A stretch of 64,000 bases of DNA from positions 6,098,501-6,162,500 of the forward strand of contig CM072342.1 in assembly GCA_036874045.1 (NCBI GenBank), read 5' to 3'. Positions 12,766 to 23,245 of the stretch are shown piece by piece (positions within the stretch are counted from its first letter, which is position 1; every line of letters begins with the position of its first letter). This DNA is from Cymodocea nodosa (taxonomy: Eukaryota; Streptophyta; Magnoliopsida; Alismatales; Cymodoceaceae). The notes under the pieces are model-generated. The model made no database searches. It was not told the DNA's origin and saw only the letters and a list, made by a program, of their open reading frames with translations. The translations under genes were made by a program, and so were the position numbers.

Positions 12766-14152
12766 GCTTTCAGTCAACAATCTCAGATCTGATTAGGATC
12801 TTAGGTTGCCAGATTTAAAGAGTCTTTTTTCAGGTCAACAATCCTTACATACCTATCTACTCAAGTACAAAAGGCTCGTGATCAAACAAGTCAATAAACT
12901 CTCAAAGTTTTTTGTTTTTTTTTATAAACAAAACTGTATATGTAAGTATTTCATTAATACAGATACAATAAAACACAAATCTCATATAGTCATGCTTCTA
13001 TTATTTACTGAAAATATGAATCCATGTCAATAAGCTCATACTTTTTCTGTAGTTTAATAAGCTATACACATAAATCATTCTACAAGTTTAATCAATCAAA
13101 TTAAATGTGTCCTTGATCATATGTATTTCATTTAATCCAAAAATCAACATTTCAGTTCTTTCAAGATTTCAAATAATTTACTAAGTTTCAGTTAAGCATT
13201 CTGATTTCATTTTAAAATCGTGAAATTGTTAAACTCATGAAATTCAGCAACAACATAAGATACTATATCTAGATTTGTATGAATAATGAAATTTGTAGCA
13301 TCTTATATAAAATTATAAATATAACAACCAAGCAGTTACAGTTCTTAAAAAATTTATAGTTTCAAATATCAGATAGTTACAGCAAATTCTTGTTCAAAAT
13401 TTTCAATTTCCACAGACAGAACTTTTGCAGTACCATTCTAATTCCTCTAATTAACAAAATTACATGATTGTTACTTTAATTATCTCCCGCCCATACCTAC
13501 ATTTTGCATTATCCTCAATGTAAAAGATTTTACAATAAATACAATAATTATAGCAAGTATGAATATTGTTTCATTGACTTAGCATCTAACTCAACAAACT
13601 TAGTTGAAATGTAAATTTAGGATAAGTAATCAATTACATACCTTGTCCTTTTGTATCTCCATCAATATCTTCTGATTTTTTATTCTGAAAAACTTTTCAT
13701 TCACACATAAAAGTAAAGTATATAACAACATAACAATTTAACTTGTTAAATCAGTGTCTTGTGTGGAACCCAGGCTCCTATGCCTTTGGTGGCTCACAAG
13801 CAAGCCAGTTGGTTTTCCAGAACAGATACTAACAAACTAGATTGATATTTTGTTATTTTTTTTCAAAATAAAACTAAAACTAAAAAAATGTAGAATACAC
13901 ACAACATTAAAAGCAGAGAATCATAGTTTAAAAACATGATTGAAAAGTAGTAACAAATGGAATAAACGTGTCAGTCCATTCAAACTTTTTAAGCATAATT
14001 CTTCTTGCTATTAATTCTGTTTTAATGCAATTTGCTTTCCTTTTTAGCTTGTAAACTTGCAATATGTTATCAATACTAAATATAAGTGTATTACCACTAA
14101 TGAAATGAAATGTAGAAATGGATCTTCTTGTGTTCCAAGATAATGTAGATGT
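12766..14152. other. AT-rich stretch without a recognised gene
   Basis: No conserved protein motif was found on either strand. A short minus-strand reading near 13640-13690 is followed by a GT at a plausible splice site, and the region at 13745-13850 has somewhat higher GC. Neither could be assigned. It may be 3' flank or untranslated sequence of the F-box gene on the minus strand. Confidence 0.4.
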
Positions 14153-15063
14153 TTATATTTCTACATCCATTTCAATATATTCTTCTTCCCACTTCCATTC
14201 ATTTAGGTCTTTCATAATCCACATTTGAAATTTCTTCAATTCATCCCACCATCTTATCAGACATAAAGTAGCATCATCATATTCATTATACCACATTACC
14301 AATTGAATTTGATCGTATTCTGAAGTCGCTGGTTTAGCTATATCACTCGGTATAGGTAATATTTCTATAAAATCATCATAATTGTCTATGCTTACTATGT
14401 ATAAATGAGATTTAAATGCAACTGATATATTTGTGACTAGATATATATATCCATCAAGTATGACATGCATGTTGTTAATTAATGATTTCTGTCCTAGATA
14501 TATCATAGTATTTTTAGTCCAAGATCTATTCAAAAAATTATACACACTTAAGCATAAATCTTCATCCCAATTTCCAATTGGTCTCCAATAATATAATTTT
14601 TCAGGAATGGTCGAATTTTTATCAGAAAATATTAAAGCTGACCCACAATTTTCAGTTGGTACTTCATATCTATTAGGCCTTCCTATATTCCATTCTTCTC
14701 TTGCGATAGGATTTCTAATCAAAATGTCGGGTAACAGAATTGTATACCTTGGTTTGGTTCTGTATATAATTAATCCTTCATCCATCCCCATAATATGATC
14801 TATTCTTTTAATGTATTGGGTGGAATTCTAGCAGTTTCTTCCATATTCAAATATTCATAGCAGATTGAACTACAATTAAATGACTTCCATAAAAATCCAT
14901 CTCTAATCTTAGTCATTTTTGTAGCTTGTAGTCCATGAAAATATTTTTCTCTAACACAGTCTTTGATTTCCTTTGATACACAACACAATCTGCACAGATC
15001 TTTAGCTGACAGGTTACTCAGTACTTCCCTTAGTGCATCTAGTGGTAATTTCATCAATTCCAT
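14153..15063 (-). pseudogene. F-box protein gene with one frameshift
   Basis: F-box proteins recruit targets to SCF ubiquitin ligases through SKP1. The minus-strand reading starts at 15063 and shows an N-terminal F-box within about residues 5-45 (LPLDALREVLSNL, LCRLCCVSKEIKDCV). A second frame (14791-14153) continues as a C-terminal region of about 210 aa with Trp/Tyr-rich strands like F-box-associated beta domains (YYWRPIGNWDEDLC, NDEYDDATLCLIRWWDEL-like). The frames meet near 14800. One base appears to be missing there (or two gained), since the second frame already reads sensibly across the first frame's stop. Otherwise about 300 codons stay open without introns, so decay is recent or the shift is a sequencing error. 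Retroelement remnants lie on both sides in the same orientation. The F-box assignment is fairly sure; its substrate is unknown. Confidence 0.7.
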
Positions 15064-15119
15064 CTGTTGTGATTCTATATAAGATAAACAAAAATTAATA
15101 GAGACAAAATTAACATACC

Positions 15120-15200
15120 TACTTCACACCCTCGTGGAGTTAGGTCATAACTCAACGAACACGAACTAAGTTCGTTGAGTTAAGTAATAACTCTACGATA
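15120..15200. repeat. Inverted GTTGAGTTA motifs
   Basis: Three to four copies of TAACTCAACGA and its inverse lie within 80 bases, including an imperfect hairpin around acgaacacgaactaagttcgt. The same motif is abundant in repeat X and in the E2 LTRs. Confidence 0.5.
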
Positions 15201-15279
15201 CTACTACTGTAATTAAACTTACATTTTTTTCTTTTTATATTTTTATGTTTACTATATTATACATAATTACTTCAATTAT

Positions 15280-15670
15280 ACTATTTCATTTAGCTACCTT
15301 CCCAAAGGAGGTATCCATTTCATTAACAGTTCTGTTAATAGGATTAGGTATTGCTTGCATTGGCAATTCTCCAATAGGTCTAACTTCCATTGATTCCTTC
15401 TATCTAGGGGGTATATTTCTATTTATATTTTGATTTTGAATTGCAGCATTTCCAAATACAAGATCCAAACGATTGTTTAATTGTAGGATTATCTTTTCTA
15501 ATTTCTCTATTCTAAATCCTTGTTCAATTAAAGCTTCATAACTTATATTTTTGTCATTTATATTTTCTCCTCCCTGAAAATTGTTGTTTCTCCAAGATAA
15601 ATTCGGGTGATTCCTCCGATTAGGGTTATAAGCATTTCCAAAGCTATCTTTTTGGTTTCTAGCATAAATA
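15280..15670 (-). pseudogene. Ty3-gypsy gag remnant (fossil)
   Basis: The minus strand reads a Tat/Athila-style gag tail, with the motif NAYNPNRRNHPNLSWRNNN near 15580-15640, then a charged helical region ending in NRLDL, and SMEVRPIGELP near 15350. These are landmarks of the gag C-terminus in plant Ty3-gypsy elements. It is short, broken, and has no recognised pol beside it. Confidence 0.7.
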
Positions 15671-15885
15671 ATATCTAAATTATTAATGTTTGCATACTAA
15701 GATTTTGAATAAAGGAAAAAAAATAAAAGTAAAGAAATTATATAAGTAGTTTGTGTAGATTTGGAAACTTGGAAAAGTTTTTTAACTTTCCCAAATATAA
15801 AAGAAAAAATTTTCCTTGATTTCAGAGACTCTCCCATATGAAATCAAGGAATCCCCGACGACCCGAATGTCTTGATTTCGTTTGC

Positions 15886-16375
15886 TCGAAGCTCACCAGG
15901 TGTGTGATTTTCACCGATCGCTCGAAGCTCGCCGACCACTCGAAGGCCGTCGACCGCTCGAAGCTCCTTGACCACTCAAAGCTCAAAGCTCGTCGACTGC
16001 TCGAAAGCTCACAAACCGCTCGAAGCTCACCGATTGCTCGAAAGCTTGCAAACCGCTCGAAGCTCGCCGACCGCTCAAAGCTCGCTAACTGCTTGAAAGC
16101 TTGCCGACCACTCAAAGCTCGCCAACCGCTTGAAGCTCGCCGACCACTCGAAGCTCACCGACTGCTCGAAAGCTTGCCGATCGCTCGAAGCTCGCCAACC
16201 TCTTGAAGCTCGCCGACTGCTCGAAAGCTCGTCGACCGCTCGAAGCTTGCCGACCACTCGATGCTCACCGACCGCTTGAAGCTCGCTGACCGCTCCAAGC
16301 TAGCCAACCGCTCCAAGCTCGCCAACCACTCCAAGCTCACCGACTGCTCCAAGCTCATCGACCGCTCGAAGGTAA
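15886..16375. repeat. 18-19 bp GC-rich minisatellite
   Basis: About 25 imperfect copies of a unit of the form gctcgccgaccgctcgaa run head to tail. It begins in a short GC-richer lead at 15840 and ends abruptly at about 16375. Because the unit is close to a multiple of three, the array gives long false open frames on both strands with Ser/Phe/Glu/Arg repeats. Confidence 0.9.
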
Positions 16376-17172
16376 TAATTTCATGAAACTTTTGCATAGT
16401 TTATTTCTTACAGCCATAGCAATACTAACAAATATTATTAGTATCTTATCTACCAAAGTTTAAATTGAGTAACTTTTTATTTCATATATTCATCACGTCT
16501 AATAATTTCTATTGTTTGTGGTGGAACTTATTTTGTATCAATCATTTGAACTTATTTAGTAACATTTGCAAGCAGAAGCTGGAGTTTGTGTATATATTTA
16601 TGCATGGGTTTGTTCTTGGAAGGCAGTCTCAAAAGTGTGTATTTTGTTAGTAAGAGTTAAAAGTTCATATCATGTTTATATGGTTAGGATTTTGTTAATA
16701 TGACTCAATAATTTCTGTTGTGATCAATATGACTCAATTTGCATTAATGAGGTCCTACATTATTTGGATTTTGGTCTAGATAAGGAGGTACTACGTTGGC
16801 CTTGCATTAGCAACAAAGCATGCTTGGACCTAAGCAATCTTAGTGTAGGCTATGTGTTAATTCTTGAATATCTTTTACTACTGTTCTTACTTCATTTGCT
16901 TCCCTTTTCATGATATCCAATTCATTTCTTTAGTTATATTTTGATTACAAATCCAACGAAAAAAAGTATGAAATTCTTATGTATGTCATTTCATATGTGT
17001 TATGAATGACTAGTAACTTATTTAAGTTATTCATTCTTATCCATTTTTAATGCATGTTGTCATTGAATGAATAATAACTTATTTAATTTTTATGTTAATG
17101 ATTGATGTTGTTATTGTCATCCATATTTCAATGATGTGTTTTTCATTTATATATATGTTTTGCAAATTAGAT
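16376..17172. other. AT-rich 5' flank of Harbinger A
   Basis: No gene was recognised. The stretch probably includes the 5' untranslated region and promoter of the transposon's Myb-like gene. No clear terminal inverted repeat was identified. Confidence 0.4.
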
Positions 17173-18258
17173 ATGGCTACTATAGATAATACAGTACCAA
17201 GTAGACAAAGATCTTATACTAGTTGGAATGCAAAAGCAAATGCCACATTTTTGGGTATATTAGAAGATGTTTTAAATGAAGGGAATGGAAAGACACATGA
17301 CGGAAAAGTTAAAGTTGAAACATAGAACAATGTAATAGAGAAGTACAATAATGACACAAATGTAGGTATCACAAAGAAAAATGTTGACAGTCGAATTAAA
17401 ACATGGCGACAGATGTATCGTAACTACACAAAAATTATGTCTCAAAGTGATTGGGGATGGAATTACATACAAGGTCATACTGATATTTTAGATGAAGTTT
17501 GGAATGAATTTATTAAGGTAATTTTTTGGAATGTATTAATATAATTTGTACGTTCTGTATATACTAACATATTTTTAATCTTACAGAAACACCCAGATTG
17601 TGCCCCCCTCAAAGGTAAACCATGTCCTATTTATGATCAACTGCAATTGTTATTTGAAAGTAATATGGCTATAGGGAATGTCAGTAGAGACCTTGAAACA
17701 ATTACTCAGAATGAAAGAAACATACCTATGAATAAACCAAATGAAATGACACCTCCAACAAATCATTTTCAATACTTCACACCACCAAGTGATAGTCCAA
17801 TGGATACAGATGGTACCCAACTTCAATCTCCAATGTCTTCATCAATAAGGTTCAATGAGGTGAAAAAGGGAAAACATCCAAGACCACATGCAGAGTCAAC
17901 ACAACTAATGGCATCTTCATTTAAAGAAGTTACATTTGCTATTATGTCATTATGTAAAAAAGAAGAGGATAAAGTTAAAGCTCGATAAGAATATTATGAT
18001 AATGTAACAAACATACAAAAAGAACAACTTCAGATCTAGAAACAACAAGTTAAAGTGCAAGAGCAAATGCTGCATTTCAAAGTGAAACAAGGAAGTCTTA
18101 CAACACAAGCTATAAAAGCATTATTGCAAATTGAAAGTCTTACTTACAGTGAGAAATTCAAAGCAATGACTTTATTGGAAAGAAAAGAACTAGTAGAGCA
18201 ATTTCTTAGCATCCCAGTAGATATGATGATAGAATGTATTAAGTATCACAACTTATGA
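17173..18258 (+). pseudogene. Harbinger A Myb/SANT-like protein gene, broken
   Basis: In PIF/Harbinger elements this protein binds the element ends and helps bring the transposase to the nucleus. Exon 1 (17173-17517, 115 codons) holds a Myb/SANT-like domain with spaced Trp residues (SWNAKANATF, TWRQMYRNY, SDWGWNYI). A GT...AG intron follows (17518-17586), and exon 2 runs 17587-18258. Exon 2 starts with KHPDC..LKGKPCP and ends in a helical part (ALLQIESLTYSEKFKAM) that should mediate contacts with the transposase. Three in-frame stops break it: one in exon 1 near 17323, and two in exon 2 near 17986 and 18037. The exon structure is identical to the intact copy at 22211-23245. Confidence 0.82.
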
Positions 18259-18506
18259 ATGTGCTTTTCTATTGTTGAGTAATGTTGATGGATGTGATGA
18301 ACTTTATTATTGTGGTGAATAATGTGTAATGTTGAATTTTAGACAATGATGATGACTATTGATTTTCATATGTGAATGCTTTATTGCTTGATATTTTATA
18401 TAAATCTTGTTATATGAAATAAATGTTTTTATTATTGTTGAAGATTCTTATAGATTTTTAGGAAAATGTGTACTAATCTCATTACTTCTTGTAGGTAATA
18501 ATTATC

Positions 18507-19891
18507 ATGAATGGTATGGATGGTTTGGAATTGTTAAAGTATATGCTTGAGAAATAAGAGGAAGAAGCAAAAAGACGACGAACGTTACTTCTTTCACTAT
18601 GTAACTTCCTTGCAGGTGTTGCATGTATGTCAAGTACATTGATTAATACTACACATCGCATTTATAGTAGAGAAGGGCATGACTACATCAGAAGATTATT
18701 AGATCCATCATTACCACATCAAACATATAATTGTCAAAAAATATATAGAATGAGTCAACATGTATTTCTTAACTTCTGTAATTTGTTACGAAGAGAATGT
18801 GGCATGGGAAATACAAGCAATGTTAGTGTCGAAAAGAAGTTTGCAATCTTTCTTGTCACTGTTGGTCAAAACCAACGATATGGAGTAACAAGAGAGCGCT
18901 TCTCTCGGTCTGCATGGACTGTTAGTACGTACTTCAATGAAGTACTTAATGCAATTTTGAACTTGCATAAACAACTTTTTGCAATGCCTCCAACATCAAC
19001 TCCAAGTAGAATACTAAATGATTCAAATGTGTATCCCTATTTTGAGGTAAATATATATTTTCATATGAAATTGATTTATATATTATTTTTTTCTCATTTT
19101 CTTATTCATATGTTAACAGAATTGCATTGGTGCTATTGATGGAACACATATTAAGGCAACTATTTATAAACGACAAACAACAAGATTTAGAAATAAAAAA
19201 GGAGAGTTAAGTCAAAATGTTATGGCCGCATGTAATTTTGATATAGAATTTACATATATTCTTAGTGGTTAGGAAGGATCAGCTTCTAATGCAAGAATCC
19301 TTCAAGATGCCATCACAAGACATCATCCATTCAAGGTTCCACCAAGCATAAAATGACATTATTAAATATATATTTTTTATTTACACTAATCTTTAATTAT
19401 ATACAAGAAAGTTTTACTTGGTTGATGCTGGTTACTGTAATCGACCTGAATTTATTTGTCCATATCGAGGAGTGAGATATCATCTATCTGAATATGAAAA
19501 TAATAGAGTTCTAGAAAATGTAGTCGAAAACTTCAATTACAGACATTCACAATTAAGATCAATGATTGAGCGATCATTTGGAGTTGTTAAACATCATTTT
19601 GCAATCTTACGAGGGCATATGTTATATCCTTATGATACACAAATGAAGATTGTGATGGCTTGCTTCCTACTACATAATTTTATACGTAAAGTTGATAGAG
19701 CGGATTTATTAGAAGATCTAGAAGATGAGTTAGTTGAATTTGATCGAGAAAATAAAGAAATTGGAATTATTGAAGATGAGCTTTCACAGATATATAGTAC
19801 ATTAGAAATGACACAAGAACGAAGAAAACAAATAGCAGATGAAATGTGTGACAACATGAAAACTGCCATGTGGGATGGATGTGACTTTTAA
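18507..19891 (+). pseudogene. Harbinger A transposase (DDE_Tnp_4), broken
   Basis: This is the enzyme that cuts and pastes the element. Exon 1 (18507-19046) has the N-terminal helical region (LLDPSLPHQTYNCQ..YRMSQHVFLNFC). Exon 2 begins at 19120 with CIGAIDGTH, whose Asp (19138-19140) is the first catalytic residue. The last part starts near 19410 with YLVDAGYCNRPEF (second Asp, 19424-19426) and runs to MIERSFGVVKHHFAIL, where the Glu (19568-19570) is the likely third. All three catalytic residues are present. The gene is broken by an in-frame stop at 18549, a second at about 19270 in exon 2, and loss of a clear splice donor after 19355. Its end, ATGTGTGAC...WDGCDF, is usual in length. Confidence 0.87.
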
Positions 19892-19956
19892 ATCATTTCA
19901 TATGTAACTTTGTCAAATTGTTATGTTACAATATTTGAATATTTGTATGTTGACAA

Positions 19957-20100
19957 TTTATATTTACGTTGTGAATTTTATTTATATATTGGATGTTAGT
20001 TAAGAATTTTGAAAAGTAATTGTTTGTGATATGTTATATTCAAATAGGTAATACACAATACAACTTTTGTTCAATTTTTTTATGATATTATTAATAAATA
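19957..20100. repeat. Direct repeat, copy 1 (3' flank of Harbinger A)
   Basis: About 145 bases, from the tatttacgttgtgaatttta block to the gatattattaataaata block, recur at 21316-21460 in the same orientation at roughly 90% identity. Confidence 0.8.
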
Positions 20101-20109
20101 AAAATAAGA

Positions 20110-20830
20110 AGAGTTAATATTTTTTCTTAAAATATAAGTTTTCTTTTTCTTTTATTTTTTTTCCAATCAAACCGTTAGACTAGCTTCGATGCGATCAGTA
20201 AAATTTTCTTCATTTTTATTTTTCTTCGATCCAACACTCTGACTAACTGAAGTTTTTTTTTTTCCTTTGGTCTGACCAAAGTTTTTTAGTTTTTTATTTT
20301 TTTTCAGTTAGATCAAATTTTTTCCTTTGGTCCGATCGAAGTTTTTTAGTTTTTTTATTTTTTTCCCAATCAAACCATTAGACCAACTTCGGTGAGATTG
20401 GCAAAATTTTCTTCATTTTTATTTTTCTTCGATCCAACACTCCAACTAACTGAAGTTTTTATTTTACTTCGGTCAAATCGAAGTTTTTTAGTTTTTTATT
20501 TTTTTTCGATCAAACCAAATTTTTTCCTTCGGTCCGACCAAAGTCTTTTAATTTTTTTTTATTTGACCGAGCTTCGATTCGATCAAATCTTTTTTTCTTT
20601 TATTTTTTTCTTCGGTTAGACTAAAGTTCAGTCTTCGATCGAACATAAGTTTTTCAATTTTTTATTCTTTTTCGGTCAAATTGAAGCTCGAACTTCGATT
20701 TCATCGAATTTTTTTTCTTTTATTTATTTCTTCGGTCTGACTAACTAAAGTTTTTTATTTTTTTATTTTTTTCTTCGGTTTGACTGAATCTCAACTAAAG
20801 TTTTTGATTTTTTATATTTATTTTTTTGAT
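20110..20830. repeat. Pyrimidine-rich tandem repeats
   Basis: An irregular array of units such as ttcggtccgatcgaag, separated by tttttta/tttttattttt runs. A longer higher-order unit of roughly 200 bases begins with caatcaaaccgttagac and recurs at 20166 and 20374. No coding potential. Confidence 0.75.
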
Positions 20831-21065
20831 TTTAAATTAAAATAAATAAATAAAATTTACAACATTTATGACAATCAATTCATCATTAAAACACATTATT
20901 TTATTTATAAATACATTTATTAATTTTCAATTGTTAATTTTTTATTTTTATTTTTTATTTTAAATTAAAATAAAAATAAAAAAATTTACAATGTTTCTGA
21001 TAATCAATTCATCATTCAAACACATTATTTTATTTATAAATACATTTATTAATTTTAAATTGTTA
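20831..21065. repeat. About 125 bp tandem duplication
   Basis: The block containing caatcaattcatcat and acacattattttatttataa is present twice in tandem (about 20829-20930 and 20955-21060) with few changes. Confidence 0.8.
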
Positions 21066-21315
21066 CATCAAGTTCTACGTTTAAACAAGTTTGTATTACA
21101 TTTATTAATTTTTTAACAACTTTTACTTTAACATTTATTAATTTTGTATACATCAACTTTTATGTTTATATTTATTAATGTATATAAGAGAGGTATCATA
21201 TTCTATTTTTTATTTTTTATTTTCCGTTAGATTTCAACCAAGCTCGAATTGGCCCATGGGCCAACCCAGGCCAGGCCTGAATCGACCCATGGACCAACCC
21301 AACCCGACCAAATAA

Positions 21316-21460
21316 TATATTTATGTTGTGAATTTTACTTATATATTGGATGTTAGTTAACAATTTCGAAAATTAATTGGTTGTGATATGCTATGTTTAA
21401 ATAGGTAATACACAATACAATTTTTGTTTAATTTGTTTATGATATTATTAATAAATAAAT
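21316..21460. repeat. Direct repeat, copy 2
   Basis: The partner of 19957-20100. The 1.2 kb between the copies consists of the pyrimidine-rich and 125 bp repeats, so this is either an insertion or a local duplication that copied the transposon's 3' flank. Confidence 0.8.
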
Positions 21461-21739
21461 ATTTTTATTTTTGATATTTTTTATTAAAATATAAATATTA
21501 TAAATTAAATAAATAAAGTAAAGTAAAATTAATTATTAAAATTTTTTAATTAAAAAAGTATATTTTAATTATAAACATTCCATTTTACGAAAAATATTTC
21601 GTAAGAATCTTAAATTTAATAAATTTCTAATACATGCACAAACAATCATCATTTTTCAAGAATTTGAAATTTATAATTCATAAAAATCTGAAATTTACAT
21701 TTGATTCTAAACTTTCTGACGTGCACTGACACTCTATTG

Positions 21740-21889
21740 TAATAGTGATAGTGACGTACTTACCATTTTTGCTAAAATTGTCCATGACATTAATAGACGT
21801 AGTCGCCTTCTTCTAGCCACTTCTTCTTCATCCAATATGAATGAAATTGCATTATCAACTGTAGTAGTAAACATGTCACTGGGATTCAT
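21740..21889 (-). pseudogene. Harbinger B transposase, N-terminal stub
   Basis: From an ATG at 21889 the minus strand reads about 50 codons with the LDEEEVARRRRLRLLMS motif. This corresponds to the EEEAKRRRTLLLSLCNF start of the transposase at 18507. After about 21740 the similarity ends, and the catalytic part is not found anywhere on this strand. The transposase is therefore truncated. Confidence 0.6.
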
Positions 21890-21944
21890 CCTCACCTACA
21901 AAATAACAAGAATATTACGAATATACCATTTCACATTTCAATAT

Positions 21945-22045
21945 ATAAAAGACATTTCACATTTTTAAGAAAATAAAAGACATTTCACATTTTTAAGAAA
22001 AAAAAAGACATTTCACATTTTTAAGAAAATAAAAGACATTCGATG
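21945..22045. repeat. About 29 bp tandem repeat, 3-4 copies
   Basis: The unit aaagacatttcacattttta followed by an A-rich spacer recurs three times nearly exactly, with further degenerate catttcac units on both sides (21935-22110). Confidence 0.85.
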
Positions 22046-22210
22046 TTTCAACTAATAAAAAGCATTTTACATTTCATAATGATAAGTCATTTCACATTTC
22101 AATATATAATATCCAGTGTTCATTTCATCCATATATGACCTCCCACAAAAAGATTGGAAGAAAGTGAATTCATGCACAAAACAAACATTTCATCCATTGT
22201 AACCATATGC

Positions 22211-23245
22211 TCACTTCCTAAACCTCAACCATCCATAACGCATTTCTACTGGTAAACTTAAGAACATTTTACAAAATTCTGGCTTTTGGAATAACTTCAT
22301 AGCTTCATATTGTTCTTCTGTAGAAAGACCTTCAATCTGAAGTAACGCTGCAACAGCATGATCTAAATAGTTTTTAGTCTTTTCTTTAATATCAACCAAC
22401 ATTTCCTGTACTTCAACTAATTTTTTTTGTGTATCAACCAACTCTTTAAATTGCTCGTTCCGTGTAGCTTGATTTTGTTGATCTATTTCACACATATGCA
22501 TAATGACTTTTGATGCATCTTTAAATGAATCTGCTATGATTTGATGGGACACTGCATGAGGTCTTGCTTGTCTCTTCTTCTTCTCAGTTGCCACCCTTGA
22601 ACTTCCTCCTGATGAAGGAGGTAAATTAGAATCCATGTTCATTGTTTCCTGAGTAGTATTGAAAGTGTTCATTTCCACATCCTGCGTGTTTGGTACAAAC
22701 TCTACCTCATCACCTTGTTTAGCCATATTCCCAGTGGCCATACTACCTTCAAATATTTGTTGCAATTGCTCAAATATCAAGCATGGTTTGCCTTTGTAGC
22801 TTTCACACTCTGGATGTGCCTATAAAAAGAAAATTGTAGTCAAATGGAAAAAGATAAAGATTACAATATTTTATAAGTCATAAGTGATTAAAAAATTAAC
22901 CTTAACGAACTCTTTCCAAATCTCATCATCAATGTCAATGTAACCTTGGATGAAATTCCAACCCCATCCACTCTGGTTGGCAATTTTGGAGTAATTTCGA
23001 TACATTAGTCGCCAAGTTTTTAAGCGACTTTCTACATTCTTTCTTGTGATACCTGTGTTTCTTCTAGTATTGTATTTTTCAATTACTTCATCCCAAGTGC
23101 TACCTTTGATTTTTCCATCATGAGTTTTCTTATTTCCTTCATTCAATACTTCTGCTAAAATATCTAAGAAATACGCATCTGCTTCAGAATTCCAACTAAT
23201 GTAACTTCTACCTCCACCTGTCCTTCCCTTATCAGGAGTATTCAT
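22211..23245 (-). CDS. Myb/SANT-like DNA-binding protein, Harbinger-associated, intact
   Basis: This two-exon gene is fully open and encodes 317 aa. Exon 1 is 23245-22901 (115 codons). The intron is 22900-22820 with GT...AG ends, and exon 2 is 22819-22211. Exon 1 carries the Myb/SANT-like domain with the expected aromatic residues (SWNSEADAYFL, TWRLMYRNY, SGWGWNFI). Exon 2 opens with AHPEC and KGKPC, has a basic KKKRQARPH stretch that could be a nuclear localisation signal, then a long coiled-coil-like region and a closing amphipathic part (AALLQIEGLSTEEQYEAM). The family normally works with a PIF/Harbinger transposase. Here the transposase is only a stub at 21740-21889. The gene may therefore be supplying its product in trans, be adopted by the host, or simply be young. 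Confidence 0.82.

Larger units (their letters stand above)
17173..20100 (+). mobile_element. PIF/Harbinger DNA transposon A (Myb-like gene plus transposase)
   Basis: The element carries the two-gene content of PIF/Harbinger transposons: a Myb/SANT-like DNA-binding protein gene followed by a DDE_Tnp_4 transposase, both on the plus strand and each with introns. Both genes contain in-frame stops, so this copy cannot be autonomous. The outer ends and TTA-type target duplication were not located; the limits given are those of the coding part and its 3' flank. Confidence 0.8.

Noticed and set aside
15886-16375. CRISPR-like direct repeats
   Set aside because: The units are contiguous and diverged, with no unique spacers of fixed length, and the window is eukaryotic.
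15822-16397. Open frames of 60-122 codons on both strands with Ser/Phe/Glu/Arg repeats
   Set aside because: They are products of the 18-19 bp minisatellite, whose unit length is close to a multiple of three.
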